From Protula sp. h YS-2021 (lineage: Eukaryota; Annelida; Polychaeta; Sabellida; Serpulidae), in the NCBI GenBank assembly GCA_949752745.1, contig CATKHT010000145.1, positions 1 through 64,000 of the forward strand: DNA of 64,000 bases, in the 5' to 3' direction. Within the stretch, counting starts at the first letter, position 1. The number at the start of each line of letters is the position of its first letter. Positions 11,635-22,944 of this stretch are shown here, piece after piece. The position numbers were made by a program, and so were the translations under genes. Under the pieces are notes generated by a model. The model had not been told where the DNA came from. It ran no database searches and was given only the letters and a program-made list of their open reading frames with translations.

Positions 11635-11910
11635 CAAACTTACTTATGATTCTTAAACAAAACCCTTTAACAATAAATTGTAACAAAATCTTACAATTGC
11701 ATCTTCTACTACATAAGGAGTTTTCAAATTAAAAATTTGCATTACATTCACCGCATCACCGAGATGCTGCACTTTTTTTTTTTCTTTTTTCTTCATTACC
11801 TGATAAGCCAAGGGGAAGACATGGGACTTAAACAAGATTTAATTGAAGACATAGGACTGATACAACAGGCAACTGTTTTGTTATTACAGTAGTAACGAGG
11901 TGCACCTTAG
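11635..11910. other. No gene recognised; 3' flank of gene A
   Basis: AT-rich sequence with a poly-T/C tract near 11769-11792. Nothing here resembles a coding region. It lies beyond the tandem repeats that follow gene A's stop codon. Confidence 0.4.
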
Positions 11911-11914
11911 CGTC

Positions 11915-12700
11915 GGCGGTGCTACTACAGCCGGCGATCGAGACGCCCCCCACCCCCCTCCTCCCCCCCCCCCCCGGCCCGTAACTCAGGCGATCGGGCG
12001 CTGCGCGGATCCGGACCCAACCGCCTCTACGATTGTTATCACCGTGGTGCTACTACAGCCAGCGATCGAGACCCCCCGCCCCCCTCCCCTCCCCCTCCCT
12101 CCCCCCCCCCCGGCCCGTAACTCAGGCGATCGGGCGCTGGGCGGACCCGGACCCGCCCGCCTCTACGATTGTTATCACCGTGGTGCTACTACAGCCAGCG
12201 ATCGAGACCCCCCGCCCCCCTCCCCTCCCCCTCCCTCCCCCCCGGCCCGTAACTCAGGCGATCGGGCGCTGCGCGGATCCGGACCCAACCGCCTCTACGA
12301 TTGTTATCACCGTGGTGCTACTACAGCCAGCGATCGAGACCCCCCGCCCCCCTCCCCTCCCCCCCCCCCCCGCCCGTAACTCAGGCGATCGGGCGCTGGG
12401 CGGATCCGGACCCAACCGCCTCTACCATTGTTATCACCGTGGTGCTACTACAGCCAGCGATCGAGACCCCCCGCCCCCCTCCCCTCCCCCCCGCCCGTAA
12501 CTCAGGCGATCGGGCGCTGGGCGGATCCGGACCCAACCGCCTCTACGATTGTTATCACCGTGGTGCTACTACAGCCAGCGATCGAGACCCCCGCCCTCCT
12601 CCTCCCCTCCCCCTCCGACCCCCCCCCCCCCCCCCCGTAACTCAGACGACCGGGCGCTGGGCGGACCCGCTCGCCTCTACGATTGTTATCACCGTGGTGC
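11915..12700. repeat. GC-rich tandem repeat derived from the 3' coding end of gene A, 6+ copies of 121-136 bp
   Basis: Each unit carries GTGGTGCTACTACAGCC, GCGATCGAGACCCCC, a variable C/T-rich tract, GTAACTCAGGCGATCGGGCGCTG and CGCCTCTACGATTGTTATC. GCTACTAC recurs at 11921, 12049, 12185, 12317, 12444 and 12565. On the minus strand the unit reads TTVITIVEA..SGSAQRP and then TGA. This is the C terminus and stop codon of gene A. The gene's own end (12642-12700) is therefore the first unit, and the rest are downstream copies. Variation in length is mostly in the C-tract. Confidence 0.85.
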
Positions 12701-14429
12701 CATCATCTTGGAGGAAATTACTTTGCGCTAGAATCTGCTCTATGACGGAATTGTCCATCCCACTCCGTCCATCGAGTATCTGGACAATTTCGGTATCAGT
12801 GGGCAGATCGAAGCTCGGATTAGTTTTCACTGCTTGCACGGTGTGACTATCCGGTGCCGCTTTCGTAGAATCACTTTCCGGTACCCATTCTACGGTGTAA
12901 CCCTCCGGTACTGATTCCATAGTACAACCATCAGATACCGATTCCACGGTATAACCATCCGGTACAGATGCCACGGTATAACCTTCCGGTACTGCTTTTA
13001 AGGTATAAATTTCCGGTTTCGCGTTGGCGATATCAATTTCTGGTATCACTTTTACGATGGCACTTTTCGGTGCCCCTTTCACAACATTATTTTCCGGTGT
13101 CACTTTCACCATATCACTGTCCGGCGTGACTTTCACCATGTGATTTTCCGGTGTCACTTTCACGATATCATTTTCCGGTTTCACATTCACGGTATCATTT
13201 TCCGGTATCACTTTCACCGTATCACTTCCCGCAAGTGGACGCATCATGTTCTCGACGGAGGTCCCTTCATGGTTCGCCGAATCCAAGTGATGTTGAAATC
13301 GTTGCTGGCTGAGAAAATAACGATCACAAGTCAAGCAGATGAAATTGCCGTGGATGATGCCGTGCTTACGCTCGTGTATCAGCACGTTAAAATTCCTTAA
13401 GGCCGTGTAACTGCACCTGGAGCACTTGTACCTTTTCGTCTCCGTGTGTGTTTGTTTATGTCGGAATAAATCCTGCTTGGTGAGGAAGCACTTGCCGCAC
13501 AGCGGGCAGGTGAATGTCCTGCGTTCGTCCGCCGGCCTGTGGTACGTCTCGTGGCGTCTGGCGTGCGACGCGTACAGGAACTTCTTGCCGCAGCCGTGGC
13601 ACACGTGCGTCAGCTGCCCGCGCCGCTTGTGCACCATCAGCACGTGACGGCGCAGCTTCTCGCGCTTGGTGAACACCTGCGAGCACTCGCTGCAGGTCAA
13701 GGTCAGCGACGTGTGCTGTGCCCAGTAGTGATCCCGCAGCGACTCGAAGTAGCCGTACCTGGCAAAAAAACACCACACTGTCAACTTCAACAACTACCTC
13801 CAACAACTACCTCCAACATCTACCTCAACAACTACCCCCAATACCTACCTCAACTACTACCTCCAAAAACTACCTCCAACAACTACCCCCAACAACTACC
13901 TCAACAACTACCCCCCAACACCTACCTCCAACAACTACCTCAACGACTACCTCCAAAAACTACCTCCAACAACTACCCCCAACAACTACCTCAACAACTA
14001 CCTCCAACAACTACCAGCAACAACTACCCCCAACAACTACCTCCAACAACTACATCCAACAACCACCCCCAACAACTACCTGCAACAATTACCTGCAACA
14101 ACTACCTCAACAACTACCTCAACAACTACCTCCAGAACTGAACTGTGAGAACCATGCAAAAACATTCGAATGGATCTTTGATATTAATCGAATATTAGCA
14201 CAGTATTAAATGAAATGATGAGGAGCAATTTTCATACGGAAGTACTGCGGCTCAGAATTTCGAATATTTAAAAAAAAGACAAAATAGGACTGTTACTATT
14301 ATTATTATTACTATTATTATTATTACTATTATTATTAATTTTACTATTATTATTTTTCATTTCATTTTAATTTTCATTTTATCATTATTATTATTTATAA
14401 TAATTTTACTATCATTCTTTTAATTTTTT

Positions 14430-14482
<53 letters not shown>

Positions 14483-16132
14483 TATTATTATTATATAGCT
14501 TGACACTGGTTAGAAACAAGTGTTTATTGTCCACTCACTGAAGTTCACACTCCTTACAATGGTGCGGCCTACATTTGCCATGCACCACGGCTAAATGGGT
14601 AGCAATTTTGCCGTAATTCGCCTTGAAATCACAATGGCAGCACTGGTACATGGGCTTGCTTCCTTTATGTAGGCCGGAGCTGAGCAGCTTTGCCCTCGGT
14701 GTCTCAGTCACGCCCTCCACACCCTCGCCACCACCACCACCACCGTCGCCGCTGTTTGCCACGTACACGACGACGCCATTGTCGTCCGTCACGGCATAGT
14801 CACAGACATTGAACGACGTGTCGGCCATTAGGCAGAGGCGCTCGTGTTTCTTGAGCTCCGCGTACGAGCCGTACGCCGTCCGGCATTTCATGTTCATACA
14901 CTCCAGCTTTTCTTTCAGTTTAGTCTTTGAACTCTTTATCACTGTTTGGCCATCACCTTCGTCATTGCCTTCTCCGTCCTGACTGTCTCGTGTTTCACCA
15001 TTGCCTGTGACGTCTTTCGTTTTGACGTAACTCAGCCTTTTGCAATAGCGCTGCAGGTGCTCGACTAACGCGCACCTGCCATCGAATCTTTGTTTACAAA
15101 AGCGACAGGGTGTGCCCGCCTTGTGGCTGGATTCGCTAGGAAAGTCGGTAGCGGGGTTGTCTGCGCCAGTCGCCTGTTGCGCGCCTTCTCTCTCCACGAT
15201 GACGTGAACCAGGCCCGTAGACGGCTCGCGCTTGGCGCGCACGTTAACCACATTCTCCCCCCTATTATCTCTCGGCGGCTCATCGATAACCTCAACCTAA
15301 CACGAAAAAAAAAAAACGAAAATAAAAAAAAAACACTACTAATAAAATAAAGACGATGTTTAAACGGATCATTGTCAACCAAGCAAAATTAAATAAATAA
15401 AAGCAACTCTAAATTTTAATTGTACAACATAAATGTAAATCGCTCACAATCGTCAATACGCAACCAGTGCGCGAAAAGGGGACTCGACGTTCCGTACCTT
15501 TTCCTTTCCGTACCCTTTTTGAACCGTTCCGTACCCAACCAGTGCGCGAAAACCAAACGCCAAACTGGGAACAATTTGAGTGGGATTTTGCAAAAAAAAA
15601 AAATGAAAACGTCGATTAGGTAAAATAATAAAGTAAAATTTCAACCTACCTGAACAGCCTTGTCTTTAACCCCAGCATTTCTAGAAGGTGCTAAAGTCAT
15701 GTTTATATTCTCAGCATCCTCATCCACCTGCAGGTCCATGTCTGACATAATGTTGTCCAAACTTCGGACGAGCTGCGTGATGCGTAACACTCTGGCGGCC
15801 CTGTACAGCTCCTTTAACACATACACACCGAGGGACACCTGCAAGCGCCTGAGATACAGAAATTCCAGGATCAAGTCCCATACTTGTGCTGTAATACCCG
15901 ATATTTTGAATGTCAGTCCTTGACGCCGGAGCAAGTTTTTGGACTGTCTTAGAATGAGGACGCCCTGCAGGACCTCACTCGCCGCTGCCAGGACGACAGA
16001 GTGCGCGAAAACCTTCTGGCCAAGGTCGTCGACAATTGTGACGTCACACAATAAGGCATTCAATCGCAGCTGATTCAGTGTTCTGTGGAAATCGTAGCAG
16101 CCGTCGCCGTCTCGGGGAGTACTGTCACTCAT
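12642..16132 (-). CDS. Gene A: BTB domain and nine zinc fingers, three exons, complete
   Basis: Exons on the minus strand are 16132-15650, 15296-14539 and 13758-12642. Joined they give 786 codons with stop. Introns have GT/AG ends (CAG|GTAGGT...GTTAG, CTTCA|GTGAGT...GCCAG) and compatible phases. Residues ~14-125 form a BTB domain (LLCDVTIVDD, AHSVVLAAASEV), which mediates dimerisation and cofactor binding. Nine C2H2-type fingers follow. Fingers 1-2 (225-247, 294-316) end in Cys, finger 3 is at ~379-400, finger 4 is split by intron 2, and fingers 5-9 lie at 436-577. Residues 594-728 are about fifteen 9-residue repeats of the type (T)VKVxPEN, encoded by a 27-bp minisatellite. The last ~20 residues lie inside a GC-rich tandem repeat. 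It is probably a nuclear transcription or chromatin regulator, by analogy with ZBTB proteins; its targets are unknown. It is a paralogue of gene B. Confidence 0.85.
13786..14135. repeat. Minisatellite in intron 2 of gene A, 12-15-bp unit
   Basis: Variants of CAACAACTACCTC and CCAACAACTACC are repeated over ~350 bp with no long interruption. On the plus strand it is C/A-rich with almost no G. It starts about 27 bp upstream of the exon 3 splice acceptor. Plus-strand frames through it (TTTSNNYPQQLP-like) are artefacts of the repeat. Confidence 0.9.
14290..14505. repeat. Microsatellites in intron 2 of gene A: (ATT)n and (ATC)n
   Basis: An interrupted ATT/ACT trinucleotide tract runs from about 14298 to 14360 and a clean (ATC)n of about 50 bp from 14432, then ATT again. 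They end about 35 bp before the exon 2 donor. Confidence 0.9.
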
Positions 16133-16790
16133 TTTTGTCTTCTTTACACATCACAAAATTACCTGATGCAAAAAAAAAATCAACAAGCAAATAATACATA
16201 TATGATTTACACCGTAAAAACTCACGGTACTGAACATAGCATAATGAAGCCGCCATCCTGTATACTTATCGCCTTTTTTATCCTAAATGTCGAACATCGT
16301 CTACCCCACAGAAATTATATTTTGAATATAAGTCAACCAGTACACACACCAATAATTTTTTATCACGAATCGCGTGTCACTTGCTTTTATTTGCAAACTT
16401 GGCAAACTTAGTGACGCAACACATGAGCATATTTTGATGCATTTCAACACAAATTAAGAATAGTGCAGTAAAGATGTCTTGAGCACGCACAACTTAATCT
16501 CCAGTGACTCCAAACCCCAGAGGCTTTAGCAACGTCCCGGTAATAACAAACCACCGAACTGTAAATGTTGCAGAATCCAATATGTGGCAATGAAAGAACA
16601 ACCCATTTGGTTTCCTTAGGACTTTAGGAATTAGTCTTACTATAAAATGCGAAAGTTTCTCTCTCTCTTTGTTTACTGTATTTTCTTGTTTTTTTTTTTT
16701 GTTTTGTTTTTTTTCATTTTCTTCGTCACTTTTTCGTTTAAAAGGACTAAGAAAAGGCTAGGGCTAAGAAAATGAAATTTGGCACACACA
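16133..16790. other. 5' flank of gene A, no further gene seen
   Basis: The sequence upstream of gene A's start codon is AT-rich and should hold its promoter and any non-coding exon. I cannot identify a TATA box or initiator with confidence. A T-rich tract lies near 16680-16725. Confidence 0.35.
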
Positions 16791-17080
16791 GAGTGGAGCA
16801 TGGAAATGCAGAAGCGTAAAAAATTGCTGACTTTTTTTAAAGTGGAATACACTGTATCTCGAAAATTGTTTCATGTGCAGCTTTGGAGCAAAATACGTCA
16901 TGAGACTACTTTTTTTAAGGAACATTTTCGTAAGCTACTTTTTTGATCTGCAGCGTCACAACAACGTCATTTTTTAATTTTTCTTTTTCTGGACAGGATT
17001 TCAACACAATTTGCCGAAGGCTTAGAGGAATAAAAATGAAGAATATAATTATTATTAAAGTCCTAGCCCCCCTCAAACAC
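16791..17080. repeat. Dispersed repeat fragment related to 48990-49150
   Basis: CAAAATACGTCATGAGACTACTTTT near 16880-16915 matches CAAAATACATTACGAGACTACTTTT near 49022-49047, and surrounding text (sensitivity to 'GACGTCAT', 'TAACTCGAAA'-like runs) is loosely similar. It is an old copy of the unit inside the foldback element at 48498. Confidence 0.4.
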
Positions 17081-17189
17081 GCCCTACCCAACCAAACCCA
17101 CTTAGCACATTGCACCACAAAGCCTTGCGGTACTGCTATACTGGAGTACCATGCATAGCTCATGCTTCTATGACGTCATACCACAGTGC

Positions 17190-17290
17190 TTACCCTAACT
17201 CCGGGACCATAAACCGCGGTTTATAGTCCGATTTTACATACAAAACCATCCTGCGGCTTACAGTCCGGGGCGGTAAATAGTCCGGACGCT
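17190..17290. repeat. Short repeat with GCGGTTTATAGTCCG-type boxes
   Basis: The boxes ACCGCGGTTTATAGTCCG, GCGGCTTACAGTCCG and GCGGTAAATAGTCCG occur in tandem within ~70 bp. Similar GCGGCTTATAGTCCG boxes are familiar from non-autonomous DNA transposons in other animals. No gene is present. Assignment to a superfamily is not possible from this fragment. Confidence 0.45.
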
Positions 17291-17439
17291 TTCTTTTCTT
17301 TACACTTTTCCATGTTTGCAATTATAATTTGCTCAATTTACTTGACTTTTTATCTCATATTAATGGTTTAATTAGTAACGAGCCTCTTAAGTACTGCTCA
17401 TGGAGTAATAAATCACCATTTCAAAGGCGTTTGTGGGAG

Positions 17440-17700
17440 CGGAATAGTGTTTCCGCAATTTTTCTTGAATCGCCAAAAAACAAAGAACAAAAAAAAAAAA
17501 AAAAAAAAAAAAACACGAAAATAGCCACATGGGTACTTATGAAGTCTACTTTCCACCAAAATTTTAGAACGTTACCTTGAACACCCTAGGAGAAGATACG
17601 TTTTAATGAAAATTGGTTTTGGGCCAATATTTCCGTTCAATTTCGGGCGAATTGGCAAAAAAAGTAATGGCCAGGTGGGTTCTTGTACGATTTTTAACTT
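17440..17700. repeat. Monomers of the ~150-bp satellite
   Basis: The text GGGCCAATATTTCCGTTCAA, GGGCGAATTGGCAAAAAAAG, TAATGGCCAGGTGGGTTC and the preceding TTCTTGAATCGCCAAAAAAC match the array at 5330-6371. It includes a 24-bp poly-A tract at about 17490. Confidence 0.55.
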
Positions 17701-18049
17701 AAAAGCGTATACATACGCACATACCTTAAACGACTGCTACAGCCCTTGCTACTGTAAGGAGCAGGGGCTAAAAACATCATACAATCTTTTAAAAAGTATT
17801 TTAAGTGTTATTCTGCCTCCTTTATATCTCACTAATACTAAAAATCTAGCAAAATGGATTCTTTTTAATTTTTTTGCCAGTTTGTTTATTTCATTATCCC
17901 TTTGCCCGACCAAATTCGGTCGAAACGCCATTTTTTCAGCAAACTCGTAAACACGAATCCGATTATAATTAACCTTTGTTACTGGGCACTGTTACTGTCG
18001 GGTCCCGGACGAGCGCTACATGTGAATATGCTTCTATTTTGTTTGAATT

Positions 18050-18370
18050 TTGTTGCTTTTTGCCAGTCTTTTTTTTTTCTATCTTTTTTTTTCTATCTTT
18101 ATCCCAACTGAATTCAGTCGAAACGAAAAAAAAAATTGAGCAAAAATCTCAGTACGAATTCGCTTACTCGTATCGAACGCGCCGTATATCTGACAGACAT
18201 ACGAAAAAGTAAGGAGACGATGAACAAGTGCATCCTGTACTCGAAATTCTGCCGAAAAGATTTCGCATTTTGACCGAATTAGGCTGCGATAGCGGCATAA
18301 AAGCAAAAAAAAAATACTGGCAAAAATCCACAAAATCCATTTTGCAAAAATAGTTTTTAGAAGATCATCT
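18050..18370. repeat. Fragment of the palindromic MITE family
   Basis: Blocks TTTATCCCAACTGAATTCAGTCGAAACG and CTCAGTACGAATTCGCTTA, written here in short form, recur at 25595-25720, 28313-28900 and 59879-60225. This copy is incomplete and directly precedes the second DIRS element. An inverted counterpart (GCCATTTTTTCAGC to CGACCAAATTCGGTCG) is near 17905-17945. Confidence 0.45.
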
Positions 18371-18375
18371 TCCAG

Positions 18376-19160
18376 GTCACTTCTGCCAGTCAGCCTAGGT
18401 AAGCGTAAACGGTCCCCTAAGAAGCGTTTGAAGAAACACAAACGCTCAAAATTTGTTACTTCGGACTCGAGCTCCGACTCGGGAAGTGATTCTTCCGTTA
18501 CCTCCATTAGTGAGGATAGTGAAAGTGATTCGAGCGGGGGGGGGGGGGGAAGGGGACGACTATGGGCAGTTTGACCCAACCAAGAGGTCCAAACCAAACA
18601 CCTTATCGTCGAATTCGGACAAGTTTGTTTCAAAATTCTTTCTGAAGTATGTGAAACCGGAAGACATGAAGAAAATCAAGGGCGAGTTCCCGGTGCCGGA
18701 GTGCAAAGCGTTTGTTATCCCCAAGTTTTGTGAAGACTGGGAAGAAACGTTGAAGGGGAAGGATGTGAAATTCATAATTTTTCAGGACCGGGAACTGGAA
18801 AATATTCAAAGAACTTTAAAGGCGGCCATGGGCCCTTTCACTAAGCTCTAAAAGTTAATCCACCATGCTATAAAACATGGTCCGGGTGAACAGCTGGATG
18901 TTAACCAGATCCTCCAATTGATAGAGAAGGGGGTCATTTCTCTGGGACAGGCCAACGTGCACTTGAATTACTGTCCCAGGCTGCCTATCGTGAATAAGCT
19001 AATGGGCAACCCCAAGAAGGCTCAAAAACTTTTAAAGAGGCACTCAGCAAAGCTGAGGGGAAAGCGTTTACTCGTCACCATGTTCCAGAGAATCATCAAA
19101 AAAAGCGGTGCAGAAGAAAAAGGACGTCAAGGAGTTGAAGAGATCCTTGGTGTTGGACAA
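18376..19160 (+). pseudogene. DIRS ORF1 (gag-like), frameshifted
   Basis: The first frame is Lys/Arg-rich (GKRKRSPKKRLKKHKRSK) followed by a Ser/Asp/Glu tract. At a run of G (18537-18549) it shifts into the frame of 18453-18851, which contains KFVSKFFLKYVKPEDMKK. A stop at 18851 interrupts it, and the frame resumes after 18852 with LIEKGVISLGQANVHLNYCP and NPKKAQKLLKRH. This last segment is typical of ORF1 in animal DIRS elements. Confidence 0.7.
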
Positions 19161-19599
19161 GAAGCCCTTTCCGGATAGGCCCTCATCTGGTGCCTATGAT
19201 GGGGGCCGCAAGAGAAGTCCATTGCAAGGCTTGTACGAACCCGATAGGAGGTACCTCGAACTTAGTAAAGGAAGAGGTAGTCAAGGAGTTATTACCGGTG
19301 GTCAAGACCCTAAAAACGTCTACAGTTCTCACGGGGGGAAATAGGGGAAAAGAAAAATCAAACTCCTATTTTGTTACAGTCTCGCATGGTAAACAAAGAG
19401 AGACTGGAACACATAAGAATAAGGAAACCTGTAGAAAATGTAAGCTTAGAGACTCTAACACCCTTCCTAGGGGCAGACCGGTTAGGGGGGAGGCTGAAAC
19501 TGTTTCGCAACAATTGGGGAAAATTCACAAGGCACCCGGTGATTTTATCTTACGTCTCGGGTGTAAGGCTACAATTCGAAACCATGCCGTTTCAAACAA

Positions 19600-20095
19600 A
19601 GCAGCCCCATCGTAAAAGGTTAAGCAGGATAGAAAGGGAAAACATTCAAAGAGAGGTCGATCAAATGCTGGCAAAAGAGGTAACAGAGGTGACACAGCCA
19701 ACAGAGGCCAATTTCCCGCGCATCTCTTTCTCAGACCGAAGAAAAGCGGGGGGTGCAGACCAGTATTCAATCTGAGACCCCTGAACAAATTCACAAAATA
19801 TCGACATTTCAAGATGGAAACGATGAACGATTTGATAAACATGACAATACCGAACGATTTCATGGAGAAGCTCGATCTAAAGGATGCACACTTCACAGTC
19901 CCAATACACGAAATCGATCAGAAATACTTAAGGTTCAAATGGGCATTCGGTCTGGGTCCAGCCCCCCGTATCTCCACAAAGATTTTGAAACCCATTGTCA
20001 GTTTTTGTCGGAGAATGGGGATACGCTTAATGATATTCTTGGACGACCTTATATTGCTCAATCAGGACCCGAAAGAACTAGACAGGGATCTGATT
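19600..20095 (+). pseudogene. DIRS reverse transcriptase, N-terminal part before the LINE insertion
   Basis: The 'RPVFNLRPLN' block near 19758 and MEKLDLKDAHFTVPIH (motif A, Asp present) near 19861 are followed by LRFKWAFGLGPAPRISTKILKP and MIFLDDLILLNQ (motif C, near 20031). About 10-15 residues that normally lie between RFKW and the FGL box are missing, and there are frame changes near 19750. The frame is cut at 20095 inside DRDLI by the LINE. Confidence 0.75.
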
Positions 20096-20241
20096 GATTG
20101 ATTGATTTGTTTAACGACACCGGCAACCCGTTAGGGTCATATTGTGTCGGTTCTGTTGCTATATCAAGAGTCAGTTGAAACTAAAATCAATTAAAGTAGA
20201 CATAACGAGTAGTGTATAATCTAAAACCAGCTAAATTCAAT

Positions 20242-20602
20242 TTAAAACTTACTGTACAAGTGTATTTCTTTCAGAAAAGAAATAATTTTACTTGGTGCTA
20301 CCTTTGTAAAAAGGTCTTTCATGGAATTCACACTGTAGAAGCGTGAACGAATGTTCTGAAAATCTAGGCAATTGAGTAAAATATGTTTTACAGTCAGACG
20401 TTCTTGACAACCAATACATTCTGGAGGCTCTTCGCCTCTCAAAAGATATCCGTGGGTGGTGTATGTATGCCCGATTCGAGCTCTGAGCAAAACTGTTTTG
20501 TCGCGAATATTGTCAAGAGCTAGCTGCTTTTGTTCAACTGTTGGTTGGATTTGAAAGAGTTTGTTATTTCTTTGTTCGTTCCAATTTCGTTGCCAAAGGT
20601 TT
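20242..20602 (-). pseudogene. LINE C-terminal zinc-knuckle region, frameshifted off the main ORF
   Basis: After the shift the frame reads LWQRNWNEQRNNKLFQIQP and continues LLRARIGHTYTTHGYLLRGE, then PECIGCQERLTVKHILLNC. This C-x2-C...H...C knuckle is standard downstream of RNase H in I-group LINEs. One base separates it from the main frame, so the mutation is recent compared with the sequence conservation. Confidence 0.8.
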
Positions 20603-22938
20603 TTTTACATAACTTGAGATATGGGGTTTAAAGTCGGAGTATGGTATGAGAAGGTCGGATATGTTGTAGTTTAGGGCCTCTTTTGCTGCTTGGTCCGCAG
20701 CTTCATTACCCGCTATGCCGACGTGGCTTGGCACCCAGCAAAACACTAAGGATTTGTCTTGTTTGGTGGCCCTTTCATAACGTTCTATTAGATCTAAAAT
20801 CATTGTATTCGACACTTGCAGGTTTTCTAGTGATTGTAAGACCGATAAGGAATCGACACAGATAACAAATTTTTTGTATCTACTAATCTTGACAATTTCC
20901 ATGGCTAGTTGGAGTGCCCGAACCTCCGCGGAAAAGATGGAGGAGCCGTTTGGTAATCTTGTTTTCAGGGTATTTGATTTTGTAACTATTGAGGGAGCAA
21001 CTTGGTTATCGAGTTTAGATCCGTCCGTGTATATGAAATGATGGTGAGGGTAGGTTTCCTTTATTTCGGCAAACCTAACTTTGAACTCTTCAGCATTTGT
21101 TGTGTCTTTGGAAAAGTTTGTCAGAGTTTTGTTTATGGTTGGCCTTTGTATTTTCCATGTTGGGTATTTTGAAACTTTCAGATTTGCAATTTGCTCAACT
21201 TGGATTCCAGCATTATTAAGGTGGTTACGGATTCTAGTGCCAAAGGGTACGATAACCCTAGGACGTGTGTTTAGGATTTCTGAATGGTCTTTTTCGAACA
21301 CTACCTTATGTGTGGGGTTTTCTTTATTTGCATATAGTTTAGTTGCATATTGCATTGAGAGTTTGATTCGTTGGATATCTAATGGTTGTTCATTTGATTC
21401 AACCTGAAGGCTTGCCGCAGGTGACGTTCTGAAAGCGTTTAGGCAAAGGCGAAGGCCTTGGTTTTGTATTGGGTTCAACATCTTTAGATACGAAGGCCTT
21501 GCTGATCCGTAGACGATGCTACCATAATCTATTCTTGATCTTATTAATGATCTATACAGTTTTAATTTAGTACTGGTATCTGCTCCCCAGTCTTGGGCGG
21601 AGACGACTCGCAGCAGGTTGAGTGCCTTTTGGCATTTCCTCTTCAGCTCTTTTATGTGGGGGATAAAATTTAGCTTAGTGTCAAGAATTAGACCAAGGAA
21701 TTTGTTTTCCTTTACTACAGGTATCTGAGTGTTTGATAAGTATAAAATAGGATCGTCGTGTGGCTTTCGCTTTTTGCAAAAGTGCATGCAGACTGTTTTG
21801 GTTTGGGAAAACTTGAAACCATTTTGATCGGCCCATTTTTGAAGAGAGTTTATATTTTGCTGGAGGCGACGCTCGATGAGATTCATATTCTTACCCCTGA
21901 CAGACATAGCAAAATCGTCTACAAAGAGTGAACTGTCTATTCCCTGTTTAGTTGCGCCTTTGATACTATTGATTTTGATTAGAAACAACAGAATTGATAG
22001 AATACAGCCTTGAGGATAACCCTCTTCTTGCTCAAAATAGTCCGAAAAAACAGAACCGAGACGAACTTTAAACCGCCTGTCATTTAAAAATGCTTCAATG
22101 AATTCAGGGAGACGACCTCGTATGCCTAGGTTGTAGAGGTCTTGCATGACCCCGTGTTTCCATGCCGTGTCATAGGCCTTTTCTAAATCGAAGAAAACGG
22201 TAACGACATGTTCGTTATTGATAAAACCTTCTCTTATAAATGATTCGAGTCTAACCAGGTGATCTATGGTGCTTCTCTCTTTTCTGAAACCACTTTGAAT
22301 GTCAGTGAGCAAATAATTTTTCTCTAAATACCAAATTAATCTTGTGGCTATCATTCGCTCTAGTGTTTTGCACAATGAACTTGTCAGAGATATTGGGCGG
22401 TAATTTTGAGGATTAGTAGGATCCTTGTTCGGCTTTGGAATTGGTATGATGGTGGCTTCTTTCCATATTTCAGGAAAGTTTCCTGTAGTCCAAACTTGGT
22501 TAAGTAATTCTAAGAGGACTTCAAGAGTTTCCTCAGGTAGGTGTTTTAGAACCTGGTAGTGCAGGTCGTCTGGTCCGGCAGCTGAATCATGTGAGTTTTG
22601 TATGGAGTCCTTCAACTCCGCCAGGGTAAAGGTGCTATTGTAGTGTTCCAAATTATTTGAGGTGAAGTCCATTGGTATTTGTTCTTTTGCTTCTTTTATT
22701 TGACGGAACGCTTGGGAGTAATTGTCAGATGAAGAGTTGAATTGAAAGGTTCTGCCAAAGGCATTTGCTATTTCATCGGGTTTTGTAATAGTTTGGTTGT
22801 CTGTGATGAGGTGGTTTATAGGTTTTCGGATATTTTTGCCAGATATTTTCCGAATTATCTCCCATACTTTTTTGGTTGAACTGTTTTTGTTTAATTTGGA
22901 GATATATTCCTCCCAGGTTTGCTTTTTTGCTGAAGTCG
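20564..22938 (-). CDS. LINE reverse transcriptase and RNase H, 5'-truncated
   Basis: The frame is open from the truncated 5' end near 22938, through a methionine at 22672, to 20564. Before the methionine lies the pre-RT segment (KQTWEEYISKLNK, KISGKNIRKPINHL). Then follow NYRPISLTSSLCKTLERM, motif A FFDLEKAYDTAW, motif B GYPQGCIL (usually GVPQGS), and motif C FVDDFAM. RNase H is complete: YTDGSK, SAEVRALQLAM, CVDSLSV and VPSHVGIAGNEAAD carry the D-E-D-H set. RNase H in a LINE places it in the I/Nimb/R1 group. A one-base shift in the A-tract near 20602 leads to a premature stop; the continuation is at 20242-20600. It cannot make an endonuclease, so it is not autonomous. Confidence 0.9.
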
Positions 22939-22944
22939 GTGATT

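Larger units (their letters stand above)
20096..22939 (-). mobile_element. 5'-truncated non-LTR retrotransposon (I/Nimb-like) inside the DIRS element
   Basis: The insertion is flanked by TGATT at 20091-20095 and 22940-22944. Its 3' end, read on the minus strand, is GCCGGTGTCGTTAAACAAATC followed by (AATC)n, a tail type common in LINEs of molluscs. The element contains reverse transcriptase, RNase H and a C-terminal zinc knuckle, but lacks ORF1 and the endonuclease, as expected from incomplete target-primed reverse transcription. It is much less decayed than its DIRS host. Confidence 0.9.

Noticed and set aside
11900..12846. Long Pro/Arg-rich plus-strand frames
   Set aside because: They are antisense readings of the GC-rich tandem repeat behind gene A; the period keeps frames open by chance.
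13539..14209. Gln/Asn/Thr/Pro-rich plus-strand frames (prion-like appearance)
   Set aside because: They read through the CAACAACTACC minisatellite in an intron of the minus-strand gene A.
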